Notes: generated from the letters alone by a model not told the origin. DNA of 64,000 nucleotides from Mesorhizobium sp. M9A.F.Ca.ET.002.03.1.2 (GCF_003952365.1 NZ_CP034443.1:2659001-2723000), one strand, 5' to 3'; shown: positions 8,105-17,905, numbered from the stretch's first letter. Made by a program: numbers and translations.

Positions 8105-10162
8105 CTAGGCTGTCGACCTTTCCACTCGTCTTCTTTGCAATGATGACTCCCGGGCCTCACTTTTTAGGCTTTGCAGCTCCATTAGCTCGATATAAGGGAT
8201 ATGACAGCGGATGGTGTGTCCGGGTTCAGACTCGGAAAGCTCCGGCTCCAGCGTCTCGCAGATGGCGCCGATCTTGCGCGGGCAGCGCGTGTGGAAGACG
8301 CAGCCCGTCGGCGGATTAGCGGCGCTCGGGGTCTCTCCGTCGAGGCGGATGCGCGAGCTCTTTGACCGGTCGAGCTCGGGCACGGCTGACAGCAGCGCCT
8401 CGGTGTAGGGATGGTGGGGGCCGGAAAACACCGGTTCCGATGGCCCGAACTCCATGATGCGGCCGAGATAGAGCACGGCGATCTTGTCAGAGAGGTAACG
8501 CACCACGCCAAGGTCATGCGAGATGAAGATGTAGCTGACATCTTCTTTCGACTGCAGGTCGGCGAGCAGGTTGAGGATCGCCGCCTGCACGGAAACATCC
8601 AGCGCAGAGGTCGGCTCATCGCACACCACGATACGCGGATCGCCGGCGAAGGCGCGGGCAATGGCAACGCGCTGCTTCAGGCCACCTGAAAGCTGGCGCG
8701 GCTTAACGGCGAGATGCCGCTCGGTGAGTCGCACCGAGCGGACCAGGTCGTTGAGGCGGGCCTCCAGCGCCTTGCCGGAGAGACCGGCCAGCCGCTTCAG
8801 CGCCCGGCCGATGAGATGCCGGATCGAATGCGAGCGGTTGAGCGCCGAGTCCGGATTCTGGAAGACGATCTGCATCGCCTTGATCTGGTCGTCGCTGCGG
8901 TTCTCCAGGCGAGGCGCCAGCGCCCTGCCCTCGAGTTCGATGGTGCCGCCGTCATCGGGCGGCACCAGGCCAAGCAGCAGCCTAGCGAAGGTTGTCTTGC
9001 CGCTGCCGGACTCGCCGACCAGCCCAAGCGTCTCGCCGGGTCGCAGGTCAAGCGAAACATCCTTGACGGCGCGCAAGGGATGGCCAGGGTTGCCATAGGT
9101 TTTGTTCAGTCCCGCGACTCGCAGCACCGGTGCCCCCGCCGGCTTTGGTGCAGGCGCCACATCGCTGGGTGTGGCACGCGGCAGGGCTTGCGCCTTGTGA
9201 TGATGGAAGCAACGCGACAGCCGGCCGCCCAGATCATAGAGCGGCGGCAGTTCGGTGCGGCAGCGGTCGTCAGCAAGCGCACAGCGATCGGCGAAGGCAC
9301 AGCCCTTGATGGCCACGCCAATGCCGGGGAGGAAACCCGGAATGGTGTCGAGGCGGCCCTGGTCCTTGCGCTGGCCGCCACGGGGCAGACAGCGTAGCAG
9401 CGCCACCGTGTAGGGATGGCGCGGATCGTTGAAGACGTCCTTGGTCGAGCCTTCCTCGACCAGCATTCCGGCATAGAGCACGCCGACCCGGTCGCACATG
9501 TTGGAGACGACGGCGAGGTTGTGGCTGATGAATAGGATCGAGGCTGACAGCTCACGCCGCAATTGCTCGATCAGGTCGAGGACCTCGGCTTCCACCGTCG
9601 CATCGAGGCCGGTGGTCGGCTCGTCGAGGATCAGCATCGAGGGGTCGTTGGCCAGCGCCATGGCGATCGCCACGCGCTGCTGCATGCCGCCGGAAAGCTG
9701 GTGCGGATAGCGCTGCATGACGCTGGCCGGATCGGAGATGCGCACCCGGTTCAGCATGGCGATTGCCTTGTCGCTTGCCGCCTGTCCGGTGATGCCGGCG
9801 AGTTCGAAGATCTCGGTCAACTGCCGGTCGATGCGGAGCGACGGGTTCAGCGCCTTGCCGGGGTCCTGATAGACCATCGACACGCTGTCTGCGCGGGCAC
9901 GCCGCAGCGCCTCGCTGTCAAGCTTCATCACGTCCTTGCCGTCGAGCGCGATCGAGCCGCCGGTGATCGAGCCGTTGCGCGGCAGATAGCGCACCACCGA
10001 CAGCGCCACGGTCGACTTGCCGCAGCCGGATTCACCGACCAGCCCATAGGCTTCGCCGGTCTTGATGGTCAGGTTGACGTTGCGCAGCACCGCGCGGTTG
10101 CGTCCGGCGACGCGATAGGCGACCGAAAGGTCCTTCAGTTCGAGCGCGTTCCTCTCAGTCAT
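8105..10162 (-). CDS. Fused dual ATPase of a peptide/opine-type ABC importer
   Basis: A single 685-residue protein carrying both ATPase subunits that most Dpp/Opp systems encode as two genes (DppD+DppF). Two complete nucleotide-binding domains are visible: Walker A GLVGESGCGKST and GLVGESGSGKTT, signature LSGGMQQRVAIA and LSGGLKQRVAIA, Walker B LILDEPTTGLD and VVCDEPTSALD. Each domain ends with the oligopeptide-transporter C-terminal region containing Cys-rich segments (CAFADRCALADDRC; CVFHTRCPRKIGAIC), which in this family may bind an iron-sulfur cluster. ATG 10162 overlaps the stop of the permease gene (ATGACTGA), so the pair is translationally coupled. Last gene of a four-gene minus-strand operon. 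Acts at the inner face of the cytoplasmic membrane. Confidence 0.93.
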   Translation of the reverse strand: MTERNALELKDLSVAYRVAGRNRAVLRNVNLTIKTGEAYGLVGESGCGKSTVALSVVRYLPRNGSITGGSIALDGKDVMKLDSEALRRARADSVSMVYQDPGKALNPSLRIDRQLTEIFELAGITGQAASDKAIAMLNRVRISDPASVMQRYPHQLSGGMQQRVAIAMALANDPSMLILDEPTTGLDATVEAEVLDLIEQLRRELSASILFISHNLAVVSNMCDRVGVLYAGMLVEEGSTKDVFNDPRHPYTVALLRCLPRGGQRKDQGRLDTIPGFLPGIGVAIKGCAFADRCALADDRCRTELPPLYDLGGRLSRCFHHHKAQALPRATPSDVAPAPKPAGAPVLRVAGLNKTYGNPGHPLRAVKDVSLDLRPGETLGLVGESGSGKTTFARLLLGLVPPDDGGTIELEGRALAPRLENRSDDQIKAMQIVFQNPDSALNRSHSIRHLIGRALKRLAGLSGKALEARLNDLVRSVRLTERHLAVKPRQLSGGLKQRVAIARAFAGDPRIVVCDEPTSALDVSVQAAILNLLADLQSKEDVSYIFISHDLGVVRYLSDKIAVLYLGRIMEFGPSEPVFSGPHHPYTEALLSAVPELDRSKSSRIRLDGETPSAANPPTGCVFHTRCPRKIGAICETLEPELSESEPGHTIRCHIPYIELMELQSLKSEARESSLQRRRVERSTA

Positions 10163-11033
10163 TAAACGCCCCCTGGACGCCATCGGTCACCAGATTGACG
10201 CCGATCACCAGCGAGGCGATGGCGAGCGCGTCGAACAGCACCGTCCACCAGAAGCCGCCACTGATCATGCCGTAATTGCTGGAGATCGAGAGCCCCCAGT
10301 CGGGTGAGGGCGGCTGGATGCCAAAACCCAGGAAGGAGAGCGTGGCGACCGCGAAGATGGCATAACCCAGCCGCACGGTGGTCTCGACCAGGATTGGTGG
10401 AATGACGTTGGGCAGGATCTCGACGAACATCGTATACAGCGCGCGCTCGTGCCGAAGCTCGGCGGCGGCGACATAGTCGAGTTCGCGCTCGGTCAGCACC
10501 GCCGAGCGCACGGTGCGGGCAATGATGGGCGCGAAGCTCAGCCCAATGACGACGATGACGGTGGTCTTGGAGGTACCAAGCGCGACGATGGCGAGCAGCG
10601 CCACGATGACACCCGGGATGGCCATGAAGGCTTCGAGGATGCGGCTGACGACATCGTCGACGATGCCGCGGAAGTAGCCGGTGAGCAGACCCAGTGCCGT
10701 GCCGGCCACGGTCGCAAACAGTGTCGCCAGCGGGGCGACGGTCAGGATATCGCGCGAGCCGACGATGACGCGCGAGAAGACATCGCGGCCGATTTGGTCG
10801 GTGCCGAACCAGTGTTCGCGCGAGGGGGGTGCCAGCGCATCGATGATGTCGTCGGCGAGTGGGTCGTAAGGCACGAAGCGCTCGCCGAACAGCGCACAGG
10901 CGACCCAGAACAGCACGATGGCAAGACCGACGAGGAAGGTTCGCGAGCGTAGTAGGGAGTAAAAGACATCCGCCAGGGGACTGCGCCGGCGCATGTCGTC
11001 TTGTGCGGGAGAGGTGGTCTGGACGGCGCTCAT
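10155..11033 (-). CDS. Peptide/opine-type ABC transporter permease, DppC type
   Basis: A 292-residue inner-membrane permease. It has the OppC N-terminal hydrophobic segment (residues about 30-50), the FGTDQIGRDVFSR motif typical of DppC/OppC, five further membrane segments and the EAA loop (…YVAAAELRHERALY…ILPNVIPPI). It pairs with the DppB-type permease upstream, whose stop overlaps its ATG by four bases, and with the fused ATPase downstream. Imports short peptides, opines or similar cationic/amide ligands; the ligand is unknown. Confidence 0.92.
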   Translation of the reverse strand: MSAVQTTSPAQDDMRRRSPLADVFYSLLRSRTFLVGLAIVLFWVACALFGERFVPYDPLADDIIDALAPPSREHWFGTDQIGRDVFSRVIVGSRDILTVAPLATLFATVAGTALGLLTGYFRGIVDDVVSRILEAFMAIPGVIVALLAIVALGTSKTTVIVVIGLSFAPIIARTVRSAVLTERELDYVAAAELRHERALYTMFVEILPNVIPPILVETTVRLGYAIFAVATLSFLGFGIQPPSPDWGLSISSNYGMISGGFWWTVLFDALAIASLVIGVNLVTDGVQGAFND

Positions 11034-11992
11034 TGCTCTGCTCCCAGCCGGATACGCGGATTGAGTACGGAATAGAGGAAGTCAGCGGCAAGCGTCGCCA
11101 CGGCATAGACGATGCCGATGGTGAGGATGCCGGCCTCCAGCATCGGGAAATCCTTGCCGCGCGCGGCGGTGAAGATAAGCGAGCCGATGCCCTGGTAGCG
11201 GAACAGCGTTTCGATCACGACCAGGCCGCCGATGAGGTAGCCGGTCTGTGTGGCGATGACGGTGATGGTCGGCAGCAGCGCATTGCGCAGCACATGTCGC
11301 CAGATCACCGTGCGCCACGTCAGGCCCTTGAGCACGGCCGTCCTTGTATAGTCGGAATCGAGCGCCTCGATCATGCCGGACCGCGCCATGCGGGCGATGT
11401 AGCCGAACAGCACCAGGAATAGCGGCAGCGACGGCAGGATCAGATAGTAGATCTGGGTGAGGAATCCCGCGCCTTTTGGCCATGCCGCCGCGATCGGCAG
11501 CCACCTCAGCCAGACGCCGAAGATCAGGATCAGGATGATGCCGGTGACGAATTCCGGCAGTACCGTCACCGACAGCCCGCCCAGGCTGATGATGCGGTCG
11601 AGCGGCCGGTTGAGGTTGAGCGCGGCGACAACGCCGCCGAGGATGCCGATCGGCACCACCAGCACGAAGGCGATCAGCGCCAGTTTCATCGAATTGCCGA
11701 GGGCGTCGACAACGAAGGGTGCCACCGGCGCACGGAAGACGTAGGACGTGCCCATGTCGCCGTGCAGGAAATTCCAGATCCAGCTTCCGTACTGGACGAG
11801 CAGCGGCCGGTCGACGCCAAGCGAATGGTTAAGTGCATCGACCGCGCGCTGGTCGGCGAACGGCCCCAATATGGCGCGCCCGACATTGCCGGGCAGCACC
11901 TGGCCGCCTAGGAACACCATGATGCTAAGCAGGAACAGCGTGACGAGCGATAGCGAGACACGCCGGGCAAAGAAGGAGAGAATGGCTATGAC
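11030..11992 (-). CDS. Peptide/opine-type ABC transporter permease, DppB type (start unclear)
   Basis: Inner-membrane permease of the DppB class, with the usual large loop after the first membrane segment (LGVDRPLLVQYGSW…) and the EAA loop (…YTRTAVLKGLTWRTVIWRHVLRNALLPTITV). The first ATG in frame (11920) falls inside the first membrane helix and would remove its start. Family-like sequence continues upstream (AILSFFARRVSLSLVTLFLLSIMVF) to an in-frame TAA just before it. No ATG, GTG or TTG is present there: AAGGAG is followed by GTC-ATA-GCC-ATT. The original start was probably ATG where ATA now stands, or a rare ATA/ATT start is used. Second gene of the operon after the binding protein. Confidence 0.85.
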   Translation of the reverse strand, partial: VIAILSFFARRVSLSLVTLFLLSIMVFLGGQVLPGNVGRAILGPFADQRAVDALNHSLGVDRPLLVQYGSWIWNFLHGDMGTSYVFRAPVAPFVVDALGNSMKLALIAFVLVVPIGILGGVVAALNLNRPLDRIISLGGLSVTVLPEFVTGIILILIFGVWLRWLPIAAAWPKGAGFLTQIYYLILPSLPLFLVLFGYIARMARSGMIEALDSDYTRTAVLKGLTWRTVIWRHVLRNALLPTITVIATQTGYLIGGLVVIETLFRYQGIGSLIFTAARGKDFPMLEAGILTIGIVYAVATLAADFLYSVLNPRIRLGAEQ

Positions 11993-12051
11993 TCCTTATG
12001 GAGCCAACCCCACGTGGGGGGCTGGCTATTAGACGATTGGCTTTCGCTCGC

Positions 12052-13716
12052 TTAGGCCTTCGATGCTTTTTCGAGGAACAGCTGCCCCATGGCGGTCGGC
12101 TGCACGCCGGTCACGCCTTTCGCCGTCGCCGTGAGGTAATCGGAGAAATAGCCGAAGATGATAGGTGTTTCCTCGAGCAGCAGCTTCTGGATCTTGCCGG
12201 CCGCAGCCTTCTGCGCCTCAAGGTCAAGCGCCGCGATGTAGCTGTCCGCCAGCGTGTCGTAGTCCTTGTTCTTGAAGTGCGCCGCGTTCCAGGTGCCGTC
12301 GCTCTTCAGGGGTGCTGCAAGGAACACGTTCGGCACACCGCGGTGACCATAGCCGGTGACGCCCATCACCGAATCCAGCCAGTTCGATTTGCCGAACACT
12401 GCGTCTCCGTAATAGGGACCTGAGTCGAGGATGTTGAGGTCCAGCTCGATGCCGATTTCCTTAACCCAGTTCTGGATGAGCTGGGCGTATGCCGGGATTT
12501 CGCCATAGCGCTCGGTGGTCAGCGTCACCTTGAAGCCCTTGCCGGCACCTGCAGCTACCATGAGCTGCTTGGCCTGCGCGATGTCCTGCTTGCGCTGCGG
12601 CACGCTCGTATTGGTTGACGGATAGACGGGAGCGAACGGACTGTCGTTGCCCAGCGTGGCGCGCCCCTTCAGCAGGCCGGCAACCACCTTGTCGCGATCG
12701 ATTGAGAGTGCAATCGCGCGGCGCACGCGCGGGTCTTTGAAAGGGTCGGAGTCGCAGCGCATGTGCACTTGCCGATTCAAAGACGACTTCAGGCCAATGA
12801 TATCTACGTTCGGATCTTTGAGCAGGCCGACGCCACCGAGCGCCGTCACCTGGTTGATGATGTCGACCTGGCCGCCCTGCAGCGCCAGGATCTGCGGCTG
12901 GATGTCGTCGAAGAAAGTGAACTCCGTGCGATCAGGCAACGCCTTCGCCCCCCAGTAGTCCTCGTTGCGAACGAAGGAAGCGCCGACCTTGGGCGTGTAG
13001 TTGTCCAGCTTGAACGGCCCGGTGCCGTCGAAGCTCTTTTCGTAGTCGCCCTTGTAGCTGGCAGGCAGAATGATGGCGTTGTAATTGTCCGACGCCACCA
13101 TGTAGGGGAAGTTGCCGTTCGGCGCATCGAGGTGGAACTCAACGGTGTAGTCGTCGACTTTCCTGGTCGCGCCCTTCTGCAGGATACCCTTGAAGACGGA
13201 CAGTGCATTGGACGAGCCGGCCGGGTCGGCGAGCCGATCGAAGCTGGCAACCACGTCATCGGCCTTCATCTCGCCGCCGCTGTGAAATTCGACGCCCTTT
13301 CGAAGCTTGAAGGTCCATACCGTAGCTTTGTGGTTCGGTTTCCAACTCTCGGCTAGCGAAGGCCGCAGTACCAAGTCGGGGCCGTCGAGACAGAGATATT
13401 CTCCAACCTGCTGCAGCATTAAATAGCCACCATTATCGGCGATGGTGACGGGGTCTATGGCTCCTGTCGGCACGACGCAGGCAACGCGAATGGTGGCGCC
13501 GGGGGCGCCTTGGGCGCGGGCGCGCGACGGCATGGCGCCGAGGCCAGCTGCCATGCCTATGCCGCCAAGCAGCGGCAGCGACAGACCGAGCAGACTGCCG
13601 TGGCGCATGAATTCGCGGCGACTGATGCGGCCGTCGACCAGCCCGTCGATAAGATGGTTTTCGAGCGGCGTGCGGTTGCGCCTCATGAGATCGAGAATGC
13701 GGTAGTTCGTTTTCAC
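12052..13716 (-). CDS. Peptide/opine-type ABC transporter substrate-binding protein
   Basis: A 554-residue SBP_bac_5 (DppA/OppA-like) periplasmic binding protein, first gene of the transporter operon. The N-terminus has a twin-arginine-type signal (SRREFMRHG followed by a hydrophobic stretch and an A-R-A-Q cleavage region near residue 70), preceded by a long 30-residue n-region. The typical AESWKPN…TFKLRKGVEFHSG segment and the C-terminal RVRRAIALSIDRDKV are clear. It delivers its ligand to the two permeases downstream. Ligand unknown; long signal regions like this occur in agrobacterial/rhizobial peptide, opine and mannopine transporters. A divergent Lrp regulator is absent, but one on the same strand lies 670 bases upstream. 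Confidence 0.92.
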   Translation of the reverse strand: MKTNYRILDLMRRNRTPLENHLIDGLVDGRISRREFMRHGSLLGLSLPLLGGIGMAAGLGAMPSRARAQGAPGATIRVACVVPTGAIDPVTIADNGGYLMLQQVGEYLCLDGPDLVLRPSLAESWKPNHKATVWTFKLRKGVEFHSGGEMKADDVVASFDRLADPAGSSNALSVFKGILQKGATRKVDDYTVEFHLDAPNGNFPYMVASDNYNAIILPASYKGDYEKSFDGTGPFKLDNYTPKVGASFVRNEDYWGAKALPDRTEFTFFDDIQPQILALQGGQVDIINQVTALGGVGLLKDPNVDIIGLKSSLNRQVHMRCDSDPFKDPRVRRAIALSIDRDKVVAGLLKGRATLGNDSPFAPVYPSTNTSVPQRKQDIAQAKQLMVAAGAGKGFKVTLTTERYGEIPAYAQLIQNWVKEIGIELDLNILDSGPYYGDAVFGKSNWLDSVMGVTGYGHRGVPNVFLAAPLKSDGTWNAAHFKNKDYDTLADSYIAALDLEAQKAAAGKIQKLLLEETPIIFGYFSDYLTATAKGVTGVQPTAMGQLFLEKASKA

Positions 13717-14386
13717 GTGTTAGTCCTCCCCTAACATACGATATATTTCAGCCCACCACCTTTGGGGCGGGCGACCCAAGTGTGAACTCTAGGCTTCGGC
13801 CTTTGTGGCCCGCATCGTCCCTGATTGCCACGAGCACGACCAGATTTTCTGACTTGTACTCGTTGTAAGCTTTCGACGCGCGTCGGACAGGTTATTTTTT
13901 CACGGCTCCTGCCCAGCGGGTTACTCCTTGGACAATAAGGCAAGGCGCTATGGAAGTGTTACTGACTTGCTCCCATTTCACGAAAACATTTGCTGTGAGA
14001 GGCCTTGCTTCCGAAATTTTCCAGCCCAATTGGGGAACGCCGTTATCAGCTTAACTCGCATTCAGGAATTTGCGGCATAGACCGATGTCATGAACACCGC
14101 AACCGTCAGCTACCAGGGATCGTGGTTTCGAGGATGCAATCCGCCGGTGGGCATCAAGTTCGGTCCGGATTACGCTCGCCGGAGTGCACGGCCTGCCTGA
14201 AAAGCGCGGTGTCAGCCTCACTCGGCCATCTCAGTCGCCCACGGCGGAAAATCCGACGGCAGAGTCGCGAGAATCTCCCGAGCCGACCACTCCCGAGACA
14301 TTCTTGGATTCCTGTAGATATTGACCTGGCCGGTCGTTCCCATCAGTCAGGTGGACCAATTGCTCGGTCAAACTGCAGCACACTGA
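13717..14386. other. Intergenic region between the transporter operon and the Lrp-type gene
   Basis: 670 bases without a convincing gene. It contains the upstream region of the transporter operon and, at 14041-14106, one copy of a repeat that recurs at 20.8 kb. No terminator or operator is clear by eye. Confidence 0.5.
14041..14106. repeat. 65-bp dispersed repeat, copy 1
   Basis: This stretch is repeated in the same orientation at 20833-20897 with about four differences (two substitutions early, a substitution and a one-base gap near the middle); the last 35 bases, from TTTGCGGCATAGACC onwards, are identical. Neither copy overlaps a gene. It is probably the terminal part of an insertion sequence whose body is lost. 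Confidence 0.8.
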
Positions 14387-14860
14387 TTATATCAAACTGC
14401 GCAGATGGATAGCCCGATCCTCTTTGGCAACCCGACTCACTATGTCGGTGAAATACCTTTCAACACCAAATTCAGGAGTTAGAAATCTCTCTACGATCTC
14501 AGTATAACGTTCAATGGAGGATACAACAAATTTCATGTGGTAGTCAAACTGACCCATTACTTCGTAACACTCGACAACTTCTGGAATGACGCACATATTG
14601 CGTTCGAAGAAATCCAAGGCATCTCTATGATGCTTCGAGAGGGCTACATTAGCTAAAACAATCTGGACACTTTGTAACTTTTCAATCGCTATTTCCGCAA
14701 TGTAACGACGGATAATACCATCTTTTTCGAGCTTTTTGACTCTCTGCCAACACGGCGACACAGAAATTCCGACCCTGTCGGCGAGGATCTTGATTGGGAG
14801 GCGGCCGTTTTCTTGGAGCACATCAAGAATCCGGTAATCCATGCGGTCTAGCTTGTTCAT
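14387..14860 (-). CDS. Lrp/AsnC-family transcriptional regulator
   Basis: A 157-residue protein with the standard Lrp layout: N-terminal winged helix (LDRMDYRILDVLQENGRLPIKILADRVGISVSPCWQRVKKLEKDGII) and a C-terminal ligand-sensing RAM domain (VVECYEVMGQFDYHMKFVV…). Such proteins sense amino acids and usually control nearby uptake or catabolic genes. Here it is the only intact local regulator beside the decarboxylase-dehydrogenase-aminotransferase-ABC block, so control of that block is a reasonable inference. The gene is AT-richer than its surroundings. Confidence 0.92.
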   Translation of the reverse strand: MNKLDRMDYRILDVLQENGRLPIKILADRVGISVSPCWQRVKKLEKDGIIRRYIAEIAIEKLQSVQIVLANVALSKHHRDALDFFERNMCVIPEVVECYEVMGQFDYHMKFVVSSIERYTEIVERFLTPEFGVERYFTDIVSRVAKEDRAIHLRSLI

Positions 14861-15179
14861 ATCACTTACTCTACATACGATAGTTCACGCAGCGCTGGCT
14901 CGGTGGCCGGCAGAGGATGCCGCAGCAATGCGTCGCCACGGGCAAATGCTACCCTGCCACATTTGCCGAATTGACACAGCCCCTGTTTCTGTCAGGCGAT
15001 GTGAGGACGGCAAACTGACAGTTCTTCCGTTCAAGACACTGTGTCCCGCCGAAAATTTCGCAGATCAACATCGAGCCAGGCTCGGCCTTGCCAGCAAGCC
15101 ACCGATTGACCAAGGCTGATATCTACGCCGGATTTGGGAAACGTGGGATAGCTCGTGAGCCTTTGGCACGGGCGCGGAT
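14861..15179. other. Stretch without a recognisable gene
   Basis: About 320 bases between the Lrp-type gene and the nadA remnant. It holds only short frames. Nothing recognised. Confidence 0.4.
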
Positions 15180-15680
15180 CGCATTGTCGCTCACCGCCAG
15201 CCGGCGCGGTGGAACGCACGGCGCAAGAAGGCACGTGGCACGCCGAGAGATCCCACCACTGTCCAATGCCCGAGGTGTGATAGATATCGGGCTCGGCCTT
15301 CACGGCCGCAGACGTGTGACATAGGTGACTATCGGCCGTTTGGGATGCGCTGGCGCATCCGACGCACGTCCTCAGCAGTGATGAAGTCCGCCAGCGAACA
15401 GCCTGCGTGCAAGTCGGGATGAGCTGTTTCGGGCGTGAAATGCGCGAGCGCAATGACGTCCGCTTTAGTCGGCATCGCCTTGCGGCCAAGCGCCAGACTG
15501 TTCCCCACGATGTCGGCGAAGCAGTGGAAGATCTCCGGTGTCTGATAGTATGCGCCAGGATGACGGCGTTGCGCCGTTGCTTAAGGTCGAGGATGGCCTC
15601 CACATCCCCGGCAAATATCGACCATCCGATCTCGAAATGACGTTTCGCACCCGGTCGTAAAGCGCAGCCGACGTGCAGAG
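15180..15680 (-). pseudogene. nadA: Quinolinate synthase NadA, decayed N-terminal part
   Basis: The minus strand, read across several frames, gives a NadA N-terminal half: ALYDRVRNVI, then DVEAILDLKQRRNAVILAH, YQTPEIFHCFADIVGNSLAL, RKAMPTKADVIAL, AGCSLADFITAEDVRRMRQR, TSAAVKAE and SLGVPRAL. At least five frameshifts and small deletions separate these blocks, and the C-terminal part with the remaining cluster cysteines is missing. NadA makes quinolinate for NAD synthesis. From general knowledge, some mesorhizobial symbiosis islands carry nad genes, so this may be the relic of such a locus. Confidence 0.85.
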
Positions 15681-15760
15681 GTTATCGGCATTGCCAACAT
15701 ATGCTCACCTTGAGCAATAAAGGATGTCATGCGCGGTCGAAGGCGGACCGGCTATGTTGT

Positions 15761-16423
15761 TCAAGTCTTGCGAGCCGGAATATAGCCGACCGCAGCCGCG
15801 GCTGAGCCAAAACTCTCGCCCGCACGAATACGCTCTTCCACTTGCGCATCAATAGCTATTATTCTCTCTGCTTTCATCAAAATCTCCTCCCCATGGGCAC
15901 GCGGTACGACGATAATCCCCGTGTCATCACCGATCACAAGATCTCCTTGTGATACAGAAATTCCCCCGATCGTGATGTCACAATCAATTGGAAGAAGCTT
16001 CACCCGGGTTTTCCCCGTGGTAGGTGCAACCCACCGGCTTGGAAGCCACAGTCTCGTTTCCCGAATTTCATCCAAATCCCGGCAGGCGCCGTCAATCACG
16101 ACAGCCGTGGCCTGTCGATTTTTTGCCACGAGGGCAGCAAGACCGCCCATTGTAGAAATGGGCGAACCGCTCATATCCACCATCAACACCTTGCCAGGCC
16201 CTGTCGCTTCAATCAGCTGGCCGACCGCGAACTCGGCTTTCTCAAAATCGCCTAACCTGCCTGTCAATTCGCGCGCGGTGACCGCGAAACCGATCATACG
16301 GCCGCTGCCGCTCTGTCGCGCGATGCCTTGAACAGTCCCCTTGATGCCGCGTTCGTCCAATGCGTCCGACCATGTGCTGACCCCAATCACCGCACCCCGG
16401 TCCAGGATCTCGTTCTCGCTCAT
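15761..16423 (-). CDS. RraA-like / 4-hydroxy-4-methyl-2-oxoglutarate aldolase family protein
   Basis: A 220-residue RraA-fold protein. It has the family core: STWSDALDERGI, GRMIGFAVTA, GPGKVLMVDMSG near residue 90, MGGLAALVAKNRQATAVVIDGACRDLDEIRE (the G-x20-R-D type active-site motif) and GDLVIGDDTGIIVVP. Enzymatic members are metal-dependent HMG/CHA-type aldolases or oxaloacetate decarboxylases; others, such as E. coli RraA, inhibit RNase E. The R-D pair favours an enzyme. ATG 16423 is preferred: the longer frame to 16507 has no family similarity. It stands alone between pseudogenes. Confidence 0.85.
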   Translation of the reverse strand: MSENEILDRGAVIGVSTWSDALDERGIKGTVQGIARQSGSGRMIGFAVTARELTGRLGDFEKAEFAVGQLIEATGPGKVLMVDMSGSPISTMGGLAALVAKNRQATAVVIDGACRDLDEIRETRLWLPSRWVAPTTGKTRVKLLPIDCDITIGGISVSQGDLVIGDDTGIIVVPRAHGEEILMKAERIIAIDAQVEERIRAGESFGSAAAAVGYIPARKT

Positions 16424-16979
16424 TGCCACTTGGCTGCTCCTGCTTTCATTGAATTGTTCCGATGTCGACGGCCATCGAGCCCACAGTATCGGCCGATGTT
16501 CCGGCATTTGCCAAAGTGTCCGCGACGGCCATCAGTCCTTTGGTGTGCGGAATCTAATTGAAAGACTTGGAAATCTATCTCCCGTGCGCGTTTTTCGAAG
16601 GTGTCACCATGCTTGTTACCGGATCGTCACACGCGAATTGAAATGAACGATCACGGCACTTGACGGCGGCCGCAACAAACTTGTCGGCGACGGAAATGCA
16701 TTGCTTAAAGTCGCAGGCATAATCGACGTCCGGATCTTGATAGTCTCGCCGTCGATCCCCGGGTCGCCTCAATGTCCAATGCCGCCTGCTCAGCACCTTC
16801 CTGGAGCTGAGTCCCGAATGCGGCCTGTCCTCGATTCGGCGAGACCGATCATGACATCGGCCCAGGCGGCCGAGCACGCGAAGGGGCAGCAAGCGTTGTT
16901 GCGGCCGAAAGAATGCCATTCGTTCCGCCTGCTTCCATTTTTGATTGGTGCACTTGTCGTCGTCTTTCGTGCTGCCATC
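16424..16979. other. Stretch without a recognisable gene
   Basis: About 550 bases between the RraA-like gene and an aminotransferase remnant. Frames are short and none resembles a known family. Confidence 0.4.
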
Positions 16980-17905
16980 CTCGTCCATCGAGCAAAAGGG
17001 CAAGCGCAAGAACGTCGCTGATGGTTTGCTGGCGAAAAAGCCATCGCCATCTGCGATGTCGACCCCACATCGCTGGCCTGCTTGCGCAGTTCAGCAGCAT
17101 CGATGGGGCGCGCCAGTGTCACGCCGACAAAGAAGCCGCCTTCGGGCCGCACATAGCGATGGCCAGCCATGAACTCGTCCAGTGCCGATGCCATCGCCTC
17201 CAGACGCGGTGCATAGAGGCGCCTCAGCGAAGCAACCTGATCGCCTAGCGGCCCACGGCGGAGCCATTCGCCAGCCACCGAAAGCGCGAAGTTGCCAGGC
17301 GTCACATAGGTGCTCTCGCCCAGCTTGGCCGCCGCACTGATGGTGTCCGGAGGTGCAATAAGATAGGCGTCGCGAAGACCGGCGCGATCACCTTGGAGAA
17401 AGAATTGAGCTGAACCGTCACGTCGCGTCCGAGTTCGGCGATCGACGGTATCTGCGCGCCCTTGTAGCGAAGAAGGCGGTAGGGCTGTCTTCGACAATGC
17501 GGAAATCATGGGTCCTCGCCAGATCGACAAGATGCTGGCGCTTGGCGGCCGACCATGTGGTGCCGGTGGGATTTTGAAAGTCCGGAACTGTATACATGAA
17601 GACGGGCTCGCGCCGCGCCGCGACGTTCAACGGCTCAAGCGTCTGTCCGTCCGCTTCCCTCGCTAAATGGCGACGACATTTGCGCCGTAGTGGCGCAGCA
17701 GGTGGACCATTCGATCGTAGCAAGGCTCCTCGATGAGCACGGTTTCGCCGGGCTTCAGCCAAACGCGACACAAAATGTCGAACAGAGCGACAGAACCGTC
17801 AGCAGCCATCACGTTGGCAATGTCCACACCATGATAGTCGGCGAGCCATTCCCGCAGCGGCAGTGGGCCCGACCGCGGGCCCATACTGGTAGGCGACAAC
17901 CTGCC
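16980..17905 (-). pseudogene. PLP-dependent aminotransferase (class I, MocR/2-aminoadipate type), decayed
   Basis: Minus-strand blocks in different frames form a class I aminotransferase: [72 protein letters not shown], and RRLYAPRLEAMASALDEFM…VRPEGGFFVGVTL. At least three frameshifts are present and the N-terminus is missing where the gene meets the mcd remnant at about 17885. Relatives are stand-alone 2-aminoadipate-type transaminases. Not functional. Confidence 0.8.

Noticed and set aside
10162..11106. A 314-codon open frame overlapping the DppC permease
   Set aside because: Very Arg/His/Pro-rich, no family match, and fully overlapped by a clear permease gene. A shadow frame.
15160..15190. 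TTGGCACG-like motif at about 15163
   Set aside because: The following TTG is too far away for a -12 box, and no intact gene starts downstream.
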